Assembly (NCBI GenBank): GCA_047517485.1
Contig: JAKZSU010000029.1
Location: 1-17,975 of the forward strand
Source: JAKZSU01 sp047517485
GTDB lineage: Bacteria > Pseudomonadota > Alphaproteobacteria > UBA7887
Direction: 5' to 3'
DNA: 17,975 nt
Position 1 is the stretch's first letter; every line of letters starts with the position of its first letter. This document shows positions 7,407-15,448 of this stretch, piece after piece. Below the pieces are notes generated by a model. That model did no database searches. It saw only the letters and a list, made by a program, of their open reading frames with translations, and was not told the origin of the DNA. Made by a program: the position numbers and the translations under genes.

Positions 7407-8063
7407 CTACCTCGGATCGCGGCTCAGCATGAAGACGCCTTGGGCGCCGAGCCAGTTGGCGAAAAAGCGCGACGACCAGAGGCCGGTGCTCAAGCCATCG
7501 TGGCCCAACGCATAGCGTTGTTCGACGCGGATATTCTCTGATTCGCACAGATCGAGGAAATCGCCAATCGTGCAAAAATGAATGTTGGGCGTCGAATACC
7601 ACGGATTATCCAGCGTCTTGGTCACCGGCATGCGGCCGCGCATCGCCAGCTGTAGGCGGCACCGCCAATAGCCGAAATTGGGAAACGAGACGATAACGCG
7701 GCGGCCGATACGCAACAGTTCGAGCAGCACCTGGCGCGGATTATGGGTCGCCTGCAGGGTTTGGCCGAGGACGACGAAGTCGAATGCGGCGTCGGGATAA
7801 TTGGTCAAATCGGTGTCGGCGTCGCCTTGGATGACCGACAGACCTTGGCGCACGCAAGCATTGACCCCGGCCTGGCTGATTTCCATGCCACGTCCGTCGA
7901 CGCCTTTCTCGGTCACCAGAAACTGCAACAGCGCGCCGTCGCCGCAGCCGACATCGAGCAACCGCGCGCCGGGATCGATCATATCCGCGATCAATTGCAG
8001 ATCGACGCGAATCCCGTCGGCGCGCGCGCCGGGATTGGCGATCGGTTCCGTCACCGCCACCAC
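7407..8063 (-). CDS. metW: Methionine biosynthesis protein MetW
   Basis: The 218-residue protein is a MetW-type class I methyltransferase-fold protein. LLDVGCGDGALLQFL is the SAM motif, GRGMEISQAGVNACVRQGLSVIQGDADTDL follows, and FDFVVLGQTLQATHNPRQVLLELLRIGRRVIVSFPNFGYWRCRLQL is the highly conserved MetW core, followed by WYSTPNIHFCTIGDF. MetW is needed with MetX for methionine synthesis in many proteobacteria and is thought to act with the homoserine acyltransferase. The start is GTG at 8063, only 3 nt after the metX stop, showing one transcription unit. Its stop lies almost against repeat array 2. Confidence 0.95.
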   Translation of the reverse strand: MVAVTEPIANPGARADGIRVDLQLIADMIDPGARLLDVGCGDGALLQFLVTEKGVDGRGMEISQAGVNACVRQGLSVIQGDADTDLTNYPDAAFDFVVLGQTLQATHNPRQVLLELLRIGRRVIVSFPNFGYWRCRLQLAMRGRMPVTKTLDNPWYSTPNIHFCTIGDFLDLCESENIRVEQRYALGHDGLSTGLWSSRFFANWLGAQGVFMLSRDPR

Positions 8064-8066
8064 TGT

Positions 8067-9242
8067 CTAGAAACCCAGTTTTCTCGCCGCGCTGTCGAGG
8101 AAGCCGGACAGGATCGCGAAAAACTCGGGCACGTCGAGCAGGAAGCTGTCATGGCCCTTGTCGGTTTCGAGCTCGACGAAGCTGACATTCGCCGCGTTGG
8201 CATTGAGCGCATGCACCATGTCGCGGCTCTCCGGTGTCGGGAACAGCCAGTCGCTGGTGAACGAGATCAGGCAGAACCGCACCGGCGTCCCCTCGAACGC
8301 GGCGGCCAACTGTCCGCCATGCTCGGCGGCGATGTCGAAATAGTCCATCGCCCGGGTGATGTAGAGGTACGAGTTGGCGTCGAAACGCTCGACGAAACTG
8401 CGCCCTTGATGACGGAGATAACTCTCGACCTGAAAATCCGCCTCGAAGCCGTAAGTCGGCCGCTCGCGGTCCTGAAGGCCGCGACCGAATTTACGGTGCA
8501 GCGCCTCGTCGGACAGATAGGTGATATGCGCCGCCATGCGCGCCACCGCCAGACCTTGGCTCGGCCGGGTATCGTGCGCCCGGTAATTGCCTTCGTGCCA
8601 GTTCGGATCAGACATCACCGCCTGCCTGCCGACCTCGTTGAAGGCGATGTTCTGCGCGGTATGCCGGGCCGAGCTGGCAATCGGGATCGCCGAGACCACG
8701 CGCTCGGGATAGCGTCGCGCCCATTCGATTGCCTGCATTCCGCCCATCGAGCCGCCGACCACGCTGAGCACCCGGTCGATATCCAAATGATCGAGCAGCA
8801 TCGCCTGCGCCTCGACCATGTCGCCGATGGTGATCAGCGGAAAGCTCATATTGTAAGGCTCGCCGGTCTCCGGGTTGATATCGTCCGGCCCGGTGGTTCC
8901 CATGCAGCCGCCGATCACATTGGCGCACAGGATGAAAAATCGGTCGGTATCCAGGGTGCGGCCGGGGCCCACCAAATGATCCCACCACCCTGCCCGCCCG
9001 GTCAGCGGATGAGTCCCCGCGACATACTGGTCGCCGGTCAAGGCATGGCAAATCAGAATCGTGTTGGAATGGGTGGCGTTGAGCGTGCCGTAGCTTTGGT
9101 AGGCGACGGTGAACGGTCCCAAATTGGCGCCGTTGGCCAGCGCCAGCGGCGACTCGACGCCAAGCATCACCGACGGCGTGTGTTCGATCGAGCCGCCCGG
9201 ATGATGGGTCGCCCGCACATGCGATGCCGTGCCCGCGGTCAT
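8067..9242 (-). CDS. metX: Homoserine O-acyltransferase MetX
   Basis: The 391-residue cytosolic alpha/beta hydrolase-fold enzyme acylates homoserine, the first committed step of methionine synthesis. Visible features are VAYQSYGTLN (47-55), CHALTGDQYVAG (65-76), GWWDHLVGPG, ANVIGGCMGTTGP (107-119), the nucleophile elbow GGSMGG with Ser165, Asp331 in SDWLFP and His364 in GHDSFLL, completing the Ser-Asp-His triad. Acetyl- versus succinyl-CoA preference cannot be fixed by eye. It starts at ATG 9242 with a weak ribosome site and is followed directly by metW. It is divergent from the chorismate mutase gene. No SAM-II riboswitch pattern was seen in its leader. Confidence 0.95.
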   Translation of the reverse strand: MTAGTASHVRATHHPGGSIEHTPSVMLGVESPLALANGANLGPFTVAYQSYGTLNATHSNTILICHALTGDQYVAGTHPLTGRAGWWDHLVGPGRTLDTDRFFILCANVIGGCMGTTGPDDINPETGEPYNMSFPLITIGDMVEAQAMLLDHLDIDRVLSVVGGSMGGMQAIEWARRYPERVVSAIPIASSARHTAQNIAFNEVGRQAVMSDPNWHEGNYRAHDTRPSQGLAVARMAAHITYLSDEALHRKFGRGLQDRERPTYGFEADFQVESYLRHQGRSFVERFDANSYLYITRAMDYFDIAAEHGGQLAAAFEGTPVRFCLISFTSDWLFPTPESRDMVHALNANAANVSFVELETDKGHDSFLLDVPEFFAILSGFLDSAARKLGF

Positions 9243-9276
9243 GGGTGCCGTGTCCGTCGAATTTCAGGGAGCGCCA

Positions 9277-9305
9277 TTGGTATGGTTGCGTCTTTGCCGC
9301 GTCAA
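9277..9305 (-). promoter_or_regulatory. Possible metXW promoter
   Basis: On the minus strand TTGACG (9305-9300) is followed after 17 nt by TACCAA (9282-9277). The -35 is good and the -10 is weak (three of six). It lies 35 nt upstream of the metX start, in the divergent gap to chorismate mutase. Motif-only call. Confidence 0.3.
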
Positions 9306-9385
9306 TGTTTTCTTTGATTTTGTGACAACCGATGGCTACTACTGGTGCGGCCGTCCCCGCATTCATCACTGGGCATTATTCAGGC

Positions 9386-10258
9386 ATGGCCGACGATAAG
9401 CCTCTCGAAAATCTGCGCCGCAAAATCGATTTGATCGACGACAAGATTCACGACCTCCTGATGCAGCGCACCGAGGTGGTGGGCAAAGTCGGTGCGGTCA
9501 AACGTGAATCCGGCGCCGGCGCGCTGGCGCTGCGCCCCGGACGCGAGGCCGAAATCCTGCGCCGCCTGGTCAAGCGTCACACCGGATCGTTCCCGGTCGG
9601 CGCCCTGGTGCGGATATGGCGTGAGCTCCTGTCCGCCCTGGTCGCCGTGCAGGGCGACTTCAGCATCGCTGTCTTCGCTCCCGACGAGACCGGCGTCTAT
9701 CACGATCTCGGGCGCGATCAGTTCGGCTCCTCGGTCCCGGTCAAGAAATATCAAGCGGTCGACCAGGTCGTCCAAGACGTGTGGAGTGGCAATGATTCGA
9801 TTGGCATACTTCCGTTCCCGGTCGGCGAACGCGAATCGCCCTGGTGGCGGTCTTTGATCGGCGCCGGGGCGGGGGCGCCAAAAATAATTGCACTGCTACC
9901 ATTCCTCGAGGCGGCGAATGGAAGTTCGGAGCACCATGCCGCGGTCGCGATCGCCACCATCGAGCCCGAGCCGACCGGCGACGATGCCTCGATGCTCGCC
10001 ATCGAATGTGTCGAGGATGTCAGCCGCGATCGGTTGCGCGAGGAACTGGTCTCCAGCGGCCTCGGCGACGAAATGATCGCCGCGTGGCAGGATCCCGACC
10101 AAGACGGTCGCGCCTTGTATCTGGTTCTGGTCGAGGATTTTCTGCGTCATGACGATCGCCGGCTGGAGGTCTTCAGGGCGCGCGCCGGCGCGACGGTGCG
10201 CAGAACCGACATTATCGGCATCTATCCCCGGCCGATCTCGGCCGGTGGCTCCACGTGA
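9386..10258 (+). CDS. AroQ-type chorismate mutase with degenerate prephenate dehydratase-like C-terminus
   Basis: Residues about 7-90 form an AroQ chorismate mutase helix bundle: LENLRRKIDLIDDKIHDLLMQRTEVVGKVGAVKR, RPGREAEILRRL, then RIWRELLSALVAVQG. The basic and Gln positions used to hold chorismate are present (R11/R12, R28, K39, Q89). The remaining 200 residues look like a decayed prephenate dehydratase domain: SIAVFAPDETGVYHDLGRDQFGSSVPVKKYQAVDQVVQDVWSG parallels the FLGPxGTFSH...F..V..G segment, and IGILPFPVGE parallels GVVPIENS. The TRF-type catalytic motif is not seen. Its likely job is chorismate to prephenate for the tyrA product encoded 10 nt downstream. An in-frame ATG at 9332 would add 18 residues; neither start has a clear ribosome site, and 9386 is chosen because the family begins just before LENLRR. 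Confidence 0.82.
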   Translation: MADDKPLENLRRKIDLIDDKIHDLLMQRTEVVGKVGAVKRESGAGALALRPGREAEILRRLVKRHTGSFPVGALVRIWRELLSALVAVQGDFSIAVFAPDETGVYHDLGRDQFGSSVPVKKYQAVDQVVQDVWSGNDSIGILPFPVGERESPWWRSLIGAGAGAPKIIALLPFLEAANGSSEHHAAVAIATIEPEPTGDDASMLAIECVEDVSRDRLREELVSSGLGDEMIAAWQDPDQDGRALYLVLVEDFLRHDDRRLEVFRARAGATVRRTDIIGIYPRPISAGGST

Positions 10259-10268
10259 GGCTCGCGCC

Positions 10269-11156
10269 ATGACCACCGACGCCTCCTTCGACCGTATCGC
10301 GCTGATCGGCATTGGGCTGATCGGCAGCTCCTTGGCGCTTGCGGCGCGGGCGCACGGCTTGGCGCGCGAGATCGTCTGCACGTCGCGCAGCGCCGAAACC
10401 CGGGCGATAGCCGCGCGTCTCGGCGTCGTCGATGCGGTGTGCGAGACCGCGGAAGCGGCGGCGCGCGACGCCGATCTCATTGTCCTCTGTGTGCCGGTCG
10501 GGGCCAGCGGCGCGGTGGCCCGAGAAATCGCGCCGGCGCTTAGGCCCGGCGCCATCGTCACCGATGTCGGCTCGGTGAAGCGGGCGGTGATCGACGCGGT
10601 GCGGCCGGCGCTTCCCGATAGCGTGCATTTCGTGCCCGGACACCCGATCGCCGGCACCGAGCATTCCGGGCCCCAGTCGGGTTTCGCCGAGCTGTTCGAG
10701 GGCCGCTGGTGCGTGCTCACGCCCGACGCCGACACCGACGAAGGCGCGGTCGCGCGGATCGCGGCGTTTTGGCGCGCTGTCGGCAGCACGATCGATATTA
10801 TGAGCGCCGAGCATCACGATCTCGTGCTCGCGATCACCTCGCATATTCCCCACCTCATCGCCTACAACATCGTCTCGACCGTGTCCGACCTCGAGGATCG
10901 CACCAAGAAAGAGGCGATTAAATACGCCGCCAGCGGCTTTCGCGATTTCACCCGCATCGCCGCCTCCGACCCGGTGATGTGGCGCGACGTGTTTCTCAAC
11001 AATCGCGAGGCGGTGCTCGAGATGCTGGCGACCTTCAACGAGGATCTCGCGCGTCTGCAACGCGCCATTCGCCGCGGCGAAGGCGATTTTCTCGAGCAGC
11101 TGTTTACGGAGACCCGCGACGTACGCCGCAGCGTCATCGAGGCCAATCAGGCGTAG
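10269..11156 (+). CDS. tyrA: Prephenate / arogenate dehydrogenase (TyrA/TyrC family)
   Basis: The 295-residue NAD(P)-dependent dehydrogenase belongs to tyrosine synthesis. RIALIGIGLIGSSLALAAR (about 9-27) is the Rossmann GxGLIGSS motif, VLCVPVGA and IVTDVGSVK follow, and HFVPGHPIAGTEHSG holds the conserved active-site His. The C-terminal helical dimerisation region (SAEHHDLVLAITSHIPHLIAYNIV, then KYAASGFRDFTRIAASDPVMWRDVFLNNREAVLEML) is complete. No ACT domain is present. GAGG overlapping the upstream stop serves as ribosome site for ATG 10269, so it is translated with the chorismate mutase gene. In many alphaproteobacteria a hisC-type aminotransferase sits between these two genes; it is missing here. 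The TAG stop forms one end of a palindrome shared with the convergent gene. Confidence 0.93.
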   Translation: MTTDASFDRIALIGIGLIGSSLALAARAHGLAREIVCTSRSAETRAIAARLGVVDAVCETAEAAARDADLIVLCVPVGASGAVAREIAPALRPGAIVTDVGSVKRAVIDAVRPALPDSVHFVPGHPIAGTEHSGPQSGFAELFEGRWCVLTPDADTDEGAVARIAAFWRAVGSTIDIMSAEHHDLVLAITSHIPHLIAYNIVSTVSDLEDRTKKEAIKYAASGFRDFTRIAASDPVMWRDVFLNNREAVLEMLATFNEDLARLQRAIRRGEGDFLEQLFTETRDVRRSVIEANQA

Positions 11157-11167
11157 AGCATGCTCTA
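11154..11167. other. 14-bp perfect palindrome joining two convergent stop codons
   Basis: TAGAGCATGCTCTA is self-complementary. Its first three bases are the tyrA stop and its last three, read on the other strand, are the stop of the DUF2125 gene. The two reading frames are 8 nt apart. As RNA it is too tight to be a good terminator without an outer stem or U-run. Confidence 0.9.
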
Positions 11168-12247
11168 ACCGGTGGCCGGTGCCGTCATGATTGGGTGCAC
11201 TTGGAGCACCGGAACCGGCCCGGCCGAGAGCCAGCCGTCTTGAATGGTGATCGGAACCGTGAGGGTAGGCGGCCCACCGTCGTCCGGGCGCACCGACAGC
11301 AGCGCGAAAGTAAAGCGCAGAATTTTGGCGACGTCCTTGCCGATCGCGCCTTCGGCACGCAGAATATCGATCAGCACGTCATGACCGACGATGCGCGCGG
11401 TGAACGCGCCTTGTGGGCGAAGCGCGGCGTCGAGGGTCAAGGCGCCATCGGCTTCGATGCGGACCGGCCCCCAGTCGAAGGTCAAGCGATGGGTGTCGAT
11501 CACGCCGCCGCTGTCCCGCCACGCCGCCAACGCGCCGGGCTCGAAGCGCTTCGGCAGCGGGCCGGACGCGGTGCCGTCGAAAGATACCTGCCCGATCTCG
11601 TCGCCCAGCGCACCGCCCGTCCCGTCGGGCAAAACCAAGCCTTCGATCAGCAGCGCGGCGTCGAGCGCGGTCGGGTCGGTCTCCGGCCGGCGGGCATGGA
11701 TCTGGATCAGCGCCACAGTCATCGCCACAGTCATCGCCACAGTCATCGCCGAGGTCAGTCCCGCCGCGCCGTCGATCTGTCGTACCTGCAGGTCGCGCAC
11801 TTCGGCGGACGCTTGATCGGCGCGATAGCGGTCGTCGAGGATCACGCTCGCGCGCGCCGCCTCGGCGATCGCGTCAAAGCGCAAGAGGCCGATCGGGCTT
11901 TCCCACTCGATCCGATTGGTGCCGCTCAATACGGCGATGTAATGGCGCAAGTTCCACGGCTCGCCATGGATCGTCAGTTGCTCACCGCGCCACCGCCAAG
12001 CGCCGCTGGCCCGGTCACCGGCCCCGTCGCCGGCTTTCACCAAGGCGAAGCCCTTGAACTCCGACGATAGCCGATAGGGATAGCCATGGACGCGGCGTTC
12101 GTCGTAGGACAGCACCAGCCCGTCGTCGTGCCACGCGGCGGCCTGGGCGTCGATCACCGCCTCGGCGCGATCGGCGAGAATAAACCAATAACCGGAATAA
12201 CCGGCCACGGCGACGGCGATCAGGGCGTAAATTCCGAAGAAGCGCAT
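11165..12247 (-). CDS. DUF2125 family protein, membrane-anchored / periplasmic
   Basis: The 360-residue protein begins MRFFGIYALIAVAVAGYSGYWFILADRAEAVIDAQAAAW, a single N-terminal membrane helix or uncleaved signal followed by the conserved start of DUF2125. The rest is a beta-rich stretch with HGYPYRLSSEFKGFAL, then GEQLTIHGEPWNLRHYIAVL and a C-terminal SAGPVPVLQVHPI. The family has no firm function. The layered beta architecture suggests an envelope protein, perhaps lipid-related, but this is inferred. An upstream extension in the same frame (to 12643) is antisense to the GST gene and is rejected. An internal three-fold AMTV repeat comes from a 12-nt tandem repeat. The start has only a poor ribosome site. 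Start codons of this gene and the GST gene are divergent and 57 nt apart. Confidence 0.8.
   Translation of the reverse strand: MRFFGIYALIAVAVAGYSGYWFILADRAEAVIDAQAAAWHDDGLVLSYDERRVHGYPYRLSSEFKGFALVKAGDGAGDRASGAWRWRGEQLTIHGEPWNLRHYIAVLSGTNRIEWESPIGLLRFDAIAEAARASVILDDRYRADQASAEVRDLQVRQIDGAAGLTSAMTVAMTVAMTVALIQIHARRPETDPTALDAALLIEGLVLPDGTGGALGDEIGQVSFDGTASGPLPKRFEPGALAAWRDSGGVIDTHRLTFDWGPVRIEADGALTLDAALRPQGAFTARIVGHDVLIDILRAEGAIGKDVAKILRFTFALLSVRPDDGGPPTLTVPITIQDGWLSAGPVPVLQVHPIMTAPATG
11712..11747. repeat. 12-nt in-frame tandem repeat inside the DUF2125 gene
   Basis: GCCACAGTCATC occurs three times head to tail. On the coding (minus) strand it encodes repeated Ala-Met-Thr-Val, giving SAMTVAMTVAMTVALIQ. 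The three copies are identical, so recent slippage is likely; copy changes keep the frame. Confidence 0.95.
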
Positions 12248-12304
12248 GAGTCTCGTTGGTAGCGCGAAAGACAATACTTTCCTATGGAAAAAGAGGCGTA
12301 CGGA

Positions 12305-12958
12305 ATGACTGATTATCGACTGATCATCGGCTCGCGGAATTATTCGTCGTGGTCGATGCGCGGCTGGCTGATCCTGCGCCTGTCCGGGCTCCCTTTTGAT
12401 ACCACTTACTTGCCCGCCGGCACCGCCGACTTTCCCGATGCCGTCGCCGCCTATCCGCCGGCGCGCCTGGTGCCCAACCTGGTCGCCGGGTCGACCCTGG
12501 TTTGGGATTCGCTCGCCATCGCCGAGACCGTCGCCGAACGGGCGCCCGAGCCGCCGTTTTGGCCGGGCGATCCGGGCGACCGCGCGGTGGCGCGTAGCCT
12601 CTGCGCCGAAATGCACGCCGGGTTTTCCGCCTTGCGCGAACATATGCCGATGAACATTCGCGCCCGTCTGCCCGGCAAGGGCCGGGGGCCCGGCGTTGAT
12701 GCCGACATCAACCGCATCGTCGAGTTATGGCGCTTTGCCCGCCGACGGGTCGCCGGGGACGGCGCTTTTTTGTTCGGCGCCTACGGCCTCGCCGACATTT
12801 TCTATGCGCCGGTGGCGCTTCGTTTGCGCACCTACGCGCCGCCGCTGCCCGACTTCGCCGCCGCCTATATCGAAGCGCTCGTCGGCCACCCCCACGTCGC
12901 CGAGTGGATCGCCGGGGCCGAGACCGAAACCATCACCTTGGCGCAATACGAATTGTGA
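12305..12958 (+). CDS. Glutathione S-transferase family protein
   Basis: The 217-residue protein has an N-terminal thioredoxin-fold domain: YRLIIGSRNYSSWSMRGWLILRLSGLPF (about 4-31), cis-Pro57 in RLVPNLV and D68-S69 in VWDSLAIAETVAER, the glutathione gamma-Glu contact. An all-helical C-terminal domain follows (SLCAEMHAGFSALREHMPMN, then FGAYGLADIFYAPVALRLRTY). GSRNYSSWSMR is typical of a proteobacterial GST subgroup of unknown substrate. Conjugation, reduction or ring-modifying activities are all possible. An ATG at 12284 is in frame, but GAGG lies correctly before ATG 12305, which also matches the family start. It converges with nrdJ, with 16 nt between stops and no obvious terminator. Confidence 0.9.
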   Translation: MTDYRLIIGSRNYSSWSMRGWLILRLSGLPFDTTYLPAGTADFPDAVAAYPPARLVPNLVAGSTLVWDSLAIAETVAERAPEPPFWPGDPGDRAVARSLCAEMHAGFSALREHMPMNIRARLPGKGRGPGVDADINRIVELWRFARRRVAGDGAFLFGAYGLADIFYAPVALRLRTYAPPLPDFAAAYIEALVGHPHVAEWIAGAETETITLAQYEL

Positions 12959-12974
12959 GACCGCCCCAGCCGCG

Positions 12975-15308
12975 TCAATCGCACTTCGAATAGCCGCACT
13001 CGGTGCAGCTGTCACAATCCTCCTGGCGGATCAGCCCGCGCCGGCCGCAGCGCGGGCAGCCTTTTGCCGGCATCGCGGTCTCGGTGCCGGCCATGAAATT
13101 TTCACCGCCGGCCGCGCGCCTCGCGCCGCCGGCCGTCGACTTTTGCAGGAATCCGATGGCGATCATATGTTTTTCGATGACGTCGCCGATCGCCGCCAGC
13201 AGCGACGGCACGTAAGCACCGCCCATCCACTGGCCGCCGCGCGGATCGAACACCGCCTTCAGTTCGTCGACCACGAACGAGACATCGCCGCCGCGCCGGA
13301 ACACCGCGCTGATCATCCGCATCAGCCCCATCGTCCAGGCGTAATGCTCCATGTTCTTGGAATTGATGAAAATTTCGAACGGCCGCCGCCGGCCGTCGCG
13401 GACGATGTCGTTGACGGTGATATAGAGCGCGTATTCGCTTTCCGGCCAGCGCAGCTTGTAGGTGGTGCCCGGCAGCTCTTCGGGCCGATCGAGCGGCTGG
13501 GTCATATAGATCACCCGACCGGCATCGAACGGATCGTCGGGGTGCACCGACAACGGATCGTCGAGTGCCAGTTCGGTTTGATTTTCGCTGGCCGCGCGCG
13601 CCGCCGCCTGCTCGTCGGTCTCGAGCACCGCGCCGGTCACCGCGTTCGGCCGATACGTCGTGCAGCCCTTGCAGCCGAGTTCGTAAGCCCGCGCGTAGAT
13701 CGATTTGAAATCGTCGAAGGCGATCGCTTCCGGACAATTGATGGTCTTCGAGATCGAACTGTCGATAAAGCGCTGCACCGTCGCCTGCATCACCAGATGA
13801 TCCGCCGGGGTCAGCGACTGCGCGTCGACGAAGGCGGGCCCCAACGGCGCGTCCTCGCCGATCGCCTCACGGTACCGCCGATAGGCGTGATCGACCACCT
13901 CGGTGGTTTGCGTGCCGCCCTCGGGCAGCGCGACGTTGCGGTGATAGCTGAAGGCATAGACCGGTTCGATCCCGGACGACACATTGTCGGCCATCAACGA
14001 GATCGTTCCGGTTGGCGCGATCGAGGTCACCAGACCGTTGCGCATACCGTTCGCGGCGATCGCCTCGCGTAAGCGGGGCTCGAGGTCGGACACCGTCTCG
14101 CCGGCAAGATACGCCTTGCGGTCATAAAGCGGGAACGCGCCTTTTTCGGCCGCCAGATCGGATGACGCCAGATACGCGGCACGGCGAAAGCGCGCCATCC
14201 ATTGTTCGGTCAGAGCGACCGCGCCGGCGCCGCCATAGCGTGCGCCGCACATGATCAGCGCGTCCGCCAGGCCGGTAATACCGAGCCCGATACGGCGTTT
14301 GGCGCGCGCTTCCCGGGCTTGTTCGGGCAGCGGATAGCCCGACACGTCGATCGCGTTATCGAGCATCCGCACCGCCACGGCGACCAGCGATTCCAGCCGC
14401 TCCAAATCGAGCACGGCGCGCTCGGTAAACGGTTCGATCACCAGGCGCGACAGGTTGATCGAACCCAGCAGGCAGGCGCCATAGGGCGGCAAGGGCTGTT
14501 CGCCGCACGGGTTGGTGGCGTGGATGTTTTCGCAATAGGCGAGGGTGTTGCGCTGGTTGACCCGGTCGATGAACACCACGCCGGGCTCGGCATAGGCATA
14601 AGTCGCGCGCATGATCTTGTCCCACAGCGCGCGCGCCGAAAGCGTGCGATAGGTGGTGCCGGCGAAGGTGAGATCCCACGGCGCGTCGCGGCGCACCGCG
14701 TCCATGAAGGCATCGGTGACCAAGACCGACAGATTGAACATGCGCAGCTCGCCGGGCTCGCGCTTGGCGTCGATGAACGCCTCGATGTCGGGATGATCGC
14801 ACGCCAGGGTCGCCATCATCGCGCCGCGCCGATGGCCGGCGCTCATGATCGTCCGGCACATCGCGTCCCACACCCGCATGAACGAGATCGGCCCCGAGGC
14901 GTCGGCGCCGACGCCGTGCACCGGCGCGCCCTTGGGCCGCAGGGTCGAGAAGTCGTGGCCAATGCCGCCGCCCTGCTGCATGGTCAGCGCGGCCTGCTTG
15001 AGGGCGTCGAAAATGCCCGACATATCGTCGTCGATCGCGCCCATGACGAAACAATTGAACAAGGTCACCTTGCGGTCGCTGCCGGCGCCGGCGAGGATCC
15101 GCCCGGCCGGCAAAAAAGCAAAATCCTCGAGCGCCTCATAAAACCGCTCGGCCCACGCCGCGGTATCCTTTTCCGGCACCGCCAACGCCTTCGCCACGCG
15201 CCGCCAGCTGTCCTCGACAGTACCGTCGAGCACCGCGCCGTCCGCCGCTTTCAAGCGGTATTTCATGTCCCAGATCTGCCGCGAGATCGGGGCGATCGCG
15301 ACGCTCAT
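12975..15308 (-). CDS. nrdJ: Adenosylcobalamin-dependent (class II) ribonucleotide reductase
   Basis: The 777-residue single-chain enzyme reduces ribonucleotides to deoxyribonucleotides with a B12-derived radical. Visible are the FNC redox Cys at 86, the NPCGEQ thiyl-radical Cys at 268 with its Asn and Glu neighbours, the partner redox Cys at 279 (YGACLLGSINLS), SAGHRRGAMMATL, SIAPTGTISLMADNVSSGIEP and SKTINCPEAI. The C-terminus is a Cys-rich tail (CPRCG, then CDSC and CGYSKC, about 751-776) serving as the zinc-ribbon-like redox relay of this class. AAGGA precedes ATG 15308 with 6 nt spacing. Oxygen independence would suit life across aerobic and anaerobic niches. The upstream region carries a LexA box over the likely promoter. 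No cobalamin riboswitch was recognised. Confidence 0.96.
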   Translation of the reverse strand: MSVAIAPISRQIWDMKYRLKAADGAVLDGTVEDSWRRVAKALAVPEKDTAAWAERFYEALEDFAFLPAGRILAGAGSDRKVTLFNCFVMGAIDDDMSGIFDALKQAALTMQQGGGIGHDFSTLRPKGAPVHGVGADASGPISFMRVWDAMCRTIMSAGHRRGAMMATLACDHPDIEAFIDAKREPGELRMFNLSVLVTDAFMDAVRRDAPWDLTFAGTTYRTLSARALWDKIMRATYAYAEPGVVFIDRVNQRNTLAYCENIHATNPCGEQPLPPYGACLLGSINLSRLVIEPFTERAVLDLERLESLVAVAVRMLDNAIDVSGYPLPEQAREARAKRRIGLGITGLADALIMCGARYGGAGAVALTEQWMARFRRAAYLASSDLAAEKGAFPLYDRKAYLAGETVSDLEPRLREAIAANGMRNGLVTSIAPTGTISLMADNVSSGIEPVYAFSYHRNVALPEGGTQTTEVVDHAYRRYREAIGEDAPLGPAFVDAQSLTPADHLVMQATVQRFIDSSISKTINCPEAIAFDDFKSIYARAYELGCKGCTTYRPNAVTGAVLETDEQAAARAASENQTELALDDPLSVHPDDPFDAGRVIYMTQPLDRPEELPGTTYKLRWPESEYALYITVNDIVRDGRRRPFEIFINSKNMEHYAWTMGLMRMISAVFRRGGDVSFVVDELKAVFDPRGGQWMGGAYVPSLLAAIGDVIEKHMIAIGFLQKSTAGGARRAAGGENFMAGTETAMPAKGCPRCGRRGLIRQEDCDSCTECGYSKCD

Positions 15309-15387
15309 CGATGATCCTTCAAAGCAAATTTATTGAAATGACCGAGCCTTTGATTTTACGGCCGAACAGCCGTTTGGTCAAGGGAAT

Positions 15388-15402
15388 GTTCTATTTATGT
15401 TC
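15388..15402. promoter_or_regulatory. LexA (SOS) box upstream of nrdJ
   Basis: GTTC-TATTTAT-GTTC matches exactly the alphaproteobacterial LexA consensus GTTC-N7-GTTC. It is 79 nt upstream of the nrdJ start, in an AT-rich gap. It covers the -10 and most of the spacer of the promoter predicted on the minus strand, so LexA binding would block nrdJ transcription until DNA damage. Confidence 0.7.
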
Positions 15403-15415
15403 TTTAGCAAGTCAA
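15388..15415 (-). promoter_or_regulatory. Predicted nrdJ promoter
   Basis: On the minus strand, TTGACT (15415-15410) is followed after 16 nt by TAGAAC (15393-15388, four of six to TATAAT). The distance to the nrdJ start leaves a leader of about 70-80 nt, which contains a small hairpin (ACGGC / GCCGT, 15358-15373). Confidence 0.45.
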
Positions 15416-15448
15416 GCACAAACGCCCACTTTACAGCGCCTAAAAGGC

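Noticed and set aside
9243..9331. SAM-II riboswitch ahead of metX
   Set aside because: The leader lacks the conserved SAM-II pseudoknot pattern as far as can be judged by eye.
12248..12643. N-terminal extension of the DUF2125 gene
   Set aside because: It lies antisense to the GST gene, and the membrane helix beginning at ATG 12247 is the natural start.
15309..15448. Cobalamin riboswitch ahead of the B12-dependent nrdJ
   Set aside because: The gap is about 140 nt, AT-rich, and shows no B12-box-like sequence; too short for a full cobalamin riboswitch.
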